DNA of 16,454 nt from Nitrospirota bacterium. GTDB taxonomy: Bacteria > Nitrospirota > Nitrospiria > Nitrospirales > Nitrospiraceae. Of the stretch, positions 14,571 through 16,454 are shown in pieces. Each line of letters opens with the position of its first letter. Positions within the stretch are counted from its first letter, which is position 1. The notes beneath the pieces were generated by a model, which did not search any database, was not told the origin of the DNA, and worked only from the letters and a program-made list of their open reading frames with translations. Position numbers and translations under genes: made by a program. The DNA is taken from contig JACQCB010000095.1 in the NCBI GenBank assembly GCA_016201805.1, positions 1 to 16,454 on the forward strand, written 5' to 3'.

Positions 14571-15495
14571 CCTTCATCCGACGCGGCGCCTCCAATGGCG
14601 GTTGGCGCCTGCTCTCGCGGCCGCTGCGCTGGCCTTGCTGCTGTGTTCTTCTCCGTCAGAGGCTGCCTCCGATCGTTCTCCCTCCCTTTCTGCTTCACCC
14701 GTCAGCTTCGCCGAGAGGTCTCGGCCCCTCAGGCTATCCCGTGGACACGAACCTGCGGCCCACAGCATTCTACTCAAAGACCTCACGTCGGGCAAGACGC
14801 TATACGAGTATGAATCCGACCGACGGCTTTCCCCGGCCAGCCTGACCAAGATCATGTCGGCCCTGGTCATTTTGGAATACGGACAACTCCAGGACCACGC
14901 CACCGTGAGCCGCAAAGCCGCCGCCTCCCCAAGGACCCATCTACGACTTCGGGCCGGGCAGATCTTTCGCCTCGAGGATCTCTTGAAAGCCATGTTGATC
15001 ACCTCTGCCAATGATGCCTGTCTGGCGGCCGTCGAACACGTGGCAGGGTCCGAGGAACAGTTCGTCGACCTAATGAATGCGAAGGCCGGCACCCTCGGAC
15101 TGACGGGCACTCATTTCAGCAACGCCTGCGGCTTTGACGCCCCCAATCATTACTCCACCGCAACCGACCTGGCCAAGCTGAGTGAGATTGCTCTACAAAA
15201 CCCGATCTTCAAGGCCTTGGTGCGGGAAGAAATCGAGGTCATCAGCGCCGTCAACGTGAATCGGTCGTTCCTGCTCAAAACCACCAACCGGTTGCTTGGC
15301 CGAATGCCGGGCGTCGAGGGCGTCAAGACCGGCTTCACGTCCCGCGCCGGTCGCTGCCTGATCGCCAAGGTCTCTCAGGACGGCAAGGAACTGCTCCTGG
15401 TCCTGCTCCATGCCAACCGCCGCTGGAACACCGCCACCAGCCTGATCAATTATGGTCTTGAGTCGGTCGATGGACCGGTCGGCAGCATCCGATAG
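14536..15495 (+). CDS. dacA: D-alanyl-D-alanine carboxypeptidase, S11 family (compact)
   Basis: A penicillin-binding-type serine enzyme that trims the terminal D-Ala from peptidoglycan stem peptides in the periplasm. It is 319 aa from GTG 14536. The N-terminal signal peptide is basic then hydrophobic (about 22-37), with likely cleavage near SEA-A at 43-44. The three active-site motifs are all present: SLTK with nucleophile Ser102 and Lys105, SAN at 157-159 and KTG at 264-266. The chain ends about 50 residues after KTG, so the C-terminal PBP5 beta domain and amphipathic membrane anchor of the E. coli DacA type (about 400 aa) are absent. It is therefore likely soluble in the periplasm. GTG 14551 is an alternative start that reduces the overlap with the zinc-ribbon gene. 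No strong ribosome site distinguishes the two. Confidence 0.93.
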   Translation: MAPRFVRRSRSNLHPTRRLQWRLAPALAAAALALLLCSSPSEAASDRSPSLSASPVSFAERSRPLRLSRGHEPAAHSILLKDLTSGKTLYEYESDRRLSPASLTKIMSALVILEYGQLQDHATVSRKAAASPRTHLRLRAGQIFRLEDLLKAMLITSANDACLAAVEHVAGSEEQFVDLMNAKAGTLGLTGTHFSNACGFDAPNHYSTATDLAKLSEIALQNPIFKALVREEIEVISAVNVNRSFLLKTTNRLLGRMPGVEGVKTGFTSRAGRCLIAKVSQDGKELLLVLLHANRRWNTATSLINYGLESVDGPVGSIR

Positions 15496-15563
15496 GATCG
15501 ACAGAGGATGTGCGCGGGAGAGACCGTGAGCCTGCGTAAAGAAACACCGTCGTGCGTCCGGCT

Positions 15564-16097
15564 CTAGTGCGAAAGCTCAAACTCGATGTTCACGTCCTTG
15601 CCGAGGTAATTCACCAGAAAACCCTGTTTCTCGTAGTTCAACAGCGCCCCCATCACATTTTCGTCCCCGGAATCCTCTTTGCCCAGTAGCTTGCGGATAT
15701 CGTCCGGGCTCTCACTGTTGAGGACACTCCGAAAGATGCCTCGCACCTTGTAGGCAAAGCGGTTATTGATGAAGATCAAATTGACCTTCCCGTCCATCAA
15801 CCGCACGCCCGCCATGGGCCCGGTGGGTTTGCGCTGGTCCAACAGCAGAATAAAGGTCGCCTCCTGTTCCGCCTTGATCCCCGGAATCTTTTCATTGACC
15901 AGAATGTCCACCGCTTTGCTCTCAGGATCGCCGAGCTTCACGCCGAAAAGAGAGATGTCCGCGCTCTTGAGCAGCTTGGGATCCATCACATCGTTCTTGC
16001 TGAGCTCGTAGGGTTCGGCCCCCGCCAATCCCGCAGTCCCAACGAGAACCGACAACCCCACCAAGGCCAGCAAGATTGGCCATCGTTTCCTGTTCAT
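15564..16097 (-). CDS. Secreted protein of unknown function
   Basis: A 177-aa protein with a Sec signal peptide (MNRKRWPILLALVGLSVLVG..., cleavage near AGA-E at 27-28), hence probably periplasmic. The start at 16097 is chosen because AAGGAGG lies 5 bp upstream; the longer reading adds 39 residues with no export signal at its front. The mature part has ISLFGVKLGDPESKAVDIL, a layout seen in small periplasmic proteins with a repeated alpha/beta unit. Later come MAGVRLMDGKVNLIFINNRF and a C-terminal GFLVNYLGKDVNIEFEL. There are no cysteines in the mature chain and no catalytic motif I recognise. It has its own promoter at 16186-16214 and converges with dacA. Confidence 0.8.
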   Translation of the reverse strand: MNRKRWPILLALVGLSVLVGTAGLAGAEPYELSKNDVMDPKLLKSADISLFGVKLGDPESKAVDILVNEKIPGIKAEQEATFILLLDQRKPTGPMAGVRLMDGKVNLIFINNRFAYKVRGIFRSVLNSESPDDIRKLLGKEDSGDENVMGALLNYEKQGFLVNYLGKDVNIEFELSH

Positions 16098-16102
16098 CGA
16101 TT

Positions 16103-16109
16103 CCTCCTT
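16103..16109 (-). promoter_or_regulatory. Ribosome binding site of the secreted 177-aa gene
   Basis: The complement reads AAGGAGG, ending 5 bp before the ATG at 16097. It decides the start in favour of the form with an intact signal peptide. Confidence 0.85.
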
Positions 16110-16185
16110 GACCCCTCTTCCGGCACGACGCACAGGCCGTCTGCGACGCTCCATGGCAGCCCCTAAACACAAGAAAAGTCCGCGC

Positions 16186-16214
16186 ATTGTAGCCGACGAG
16201 GCCTGAACTTGCAA
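16186..16214 (-). promoter_or_regulatory. Candidate sigma70 promoter of the secreted 177-aa gene
   Basis: On the minus strand, -35-like TTGCAA (16209-16214, 4 of 6) and -10 TACAAT (16186-16191, 5 of 6) are separated by 17 bp. The predicted start near 16179 gives a leader of about 80 nt. The -35 hexamer is the same as that proposed for pheA. Confidence 0.55.
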
Positions 16215-16262
16215 GGCAACCTGGGACAGCCATTCAGCAGAAATACCGCAAGCAGAGGGGCC

Positions 16263-16454
16263 TCAACCGGCCGAACGGACACGTGGCCGATCGGCGAGGC
16301 CAGGCTCCACGCCCAACTCCAGTAAGAGCGTCCGGCACAAGCGGATGAACTCTTGCGCCGCCCTGCCCAGGTAACGATTGGCCAGATAGGCCAACCCCAT
16401 CTCACGGTGGCAGCAGGATTGGGAAGAAACCGGCAGGTGGCTAGCTGTTTTAAG
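16263..16454 (-). CDS. Probable LysR-family transcriptional regulator, C-terminus (partial)
   Basis: An open frame enters from the right edge on the minus strand and ends at TGA (16263-16265), giving 63 residues. The readable part includes GLAYLANRYLGRAAQEFIR followed by LCRTLLLELG. The pattern (L/M)GLAYLxxRxLxxAAxxFxxxL is characteristic of the last helix of LysR-type effector-binding domains. Only this tail is in the window, so the DNA-binding domain, the inducer and the targets cannot be judged. It is upstream of, and on the same strand as, the secreted 177-aa gene, 165 bp away. That spacer contains the latter's own promoter. Confidence 0.65.
   Translation of the reverse strand, partial: LKTASHLPVSSQSCCHREMGLAYLANRYLGRAAQEFIRLCRTLLLELGVEPGLADRPRVRSAG

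Noticed and set aside
16163..16405. 80-codon minus-strand frame rich in Trp and Arg
   Set aside because: Out-of-frame shadow of the LysR-like C-terminus, which reads coherently in another frame to 16263.

Overview
The window is about 16.5 kb of GC-rich, densely coding bacterial chromosome. I see no mobile element, CRISPR array, tRNA or rRNA. The gene order (ruvB end, pheA, hisC, aroF, tyrA, aroA, cmk, plsC, rpsA, sppA, ihfB-like), the Gram-negative-type lipoproteins and a protein built from PCP_red-like repeats suggest a Nitrospira-like member of the Nitrospirota. That assignment is inferred from memory of gene order and families, not from a search.

Region 1 (1-5841): the 3' end of ruvB, a 200-bp spacer with an imperfect inverted repeat and a likely promoter, then a plus-strand aromatic amino-acid block. 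It encodes bifunctional chorismate mutase/prephenate dehydratase (pheA), a HisC-family aminotransferase, type I-beta DAHP synthase (aroF), prephenate dehydrogenase (tyrA) and EPSP synthase (aroA). Together they provide the entry step of the shikimate pathway, its EPSP step, both post-chorismate branches and a candidate transaminase. Most gaps are 4-26 bp; the exception is the 109-bp aroF-tyrA gap, which holds a large hairpin made of GTGACNN heptads.

Region 2 (5827-10303): a block resembling the widespread aroA-cmk-rpsA-ihfB synteny, here with plsC and sppA added: CMP kinase, acyltransferase, six-domain ribosomal protein S1, a signal peptide peptidase and an IHF-beta/HU protein. A near-consensus sigma70 promoter overlaps the aroA stop codon and appears to separate this housekeeping unit from the aromatic genes. 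It also argues for a TTG start of cmk.

Region 3 (10325-13884): less characterised genes. These are a four-repeat PCP_red-like protein, a 219-aa lipoprotein, a minus-strand 106-aa protein of unknown function, and a lipoprotein with six FG-GAP/VCBS calcium-loop repeats.

Region 4 (13963-16454): a likely operon of a 75-aa membrane protein, a 62-aa zinc-ribbon protein and a compact D,D-carboxypeptidase. On the opposite strand are a secreted 177-aa protein with its own promoter and the C-terminus of a probable LysR-type regulator cut by the window edge. No gene-free stretch exceeds about 200 bp. Nothing here is clearly a new biological system; the best candidates for novelty are the PCP_red-repeat protein, the heptad hairpin before tyrA and the promoter at the aroA/cmk junction.
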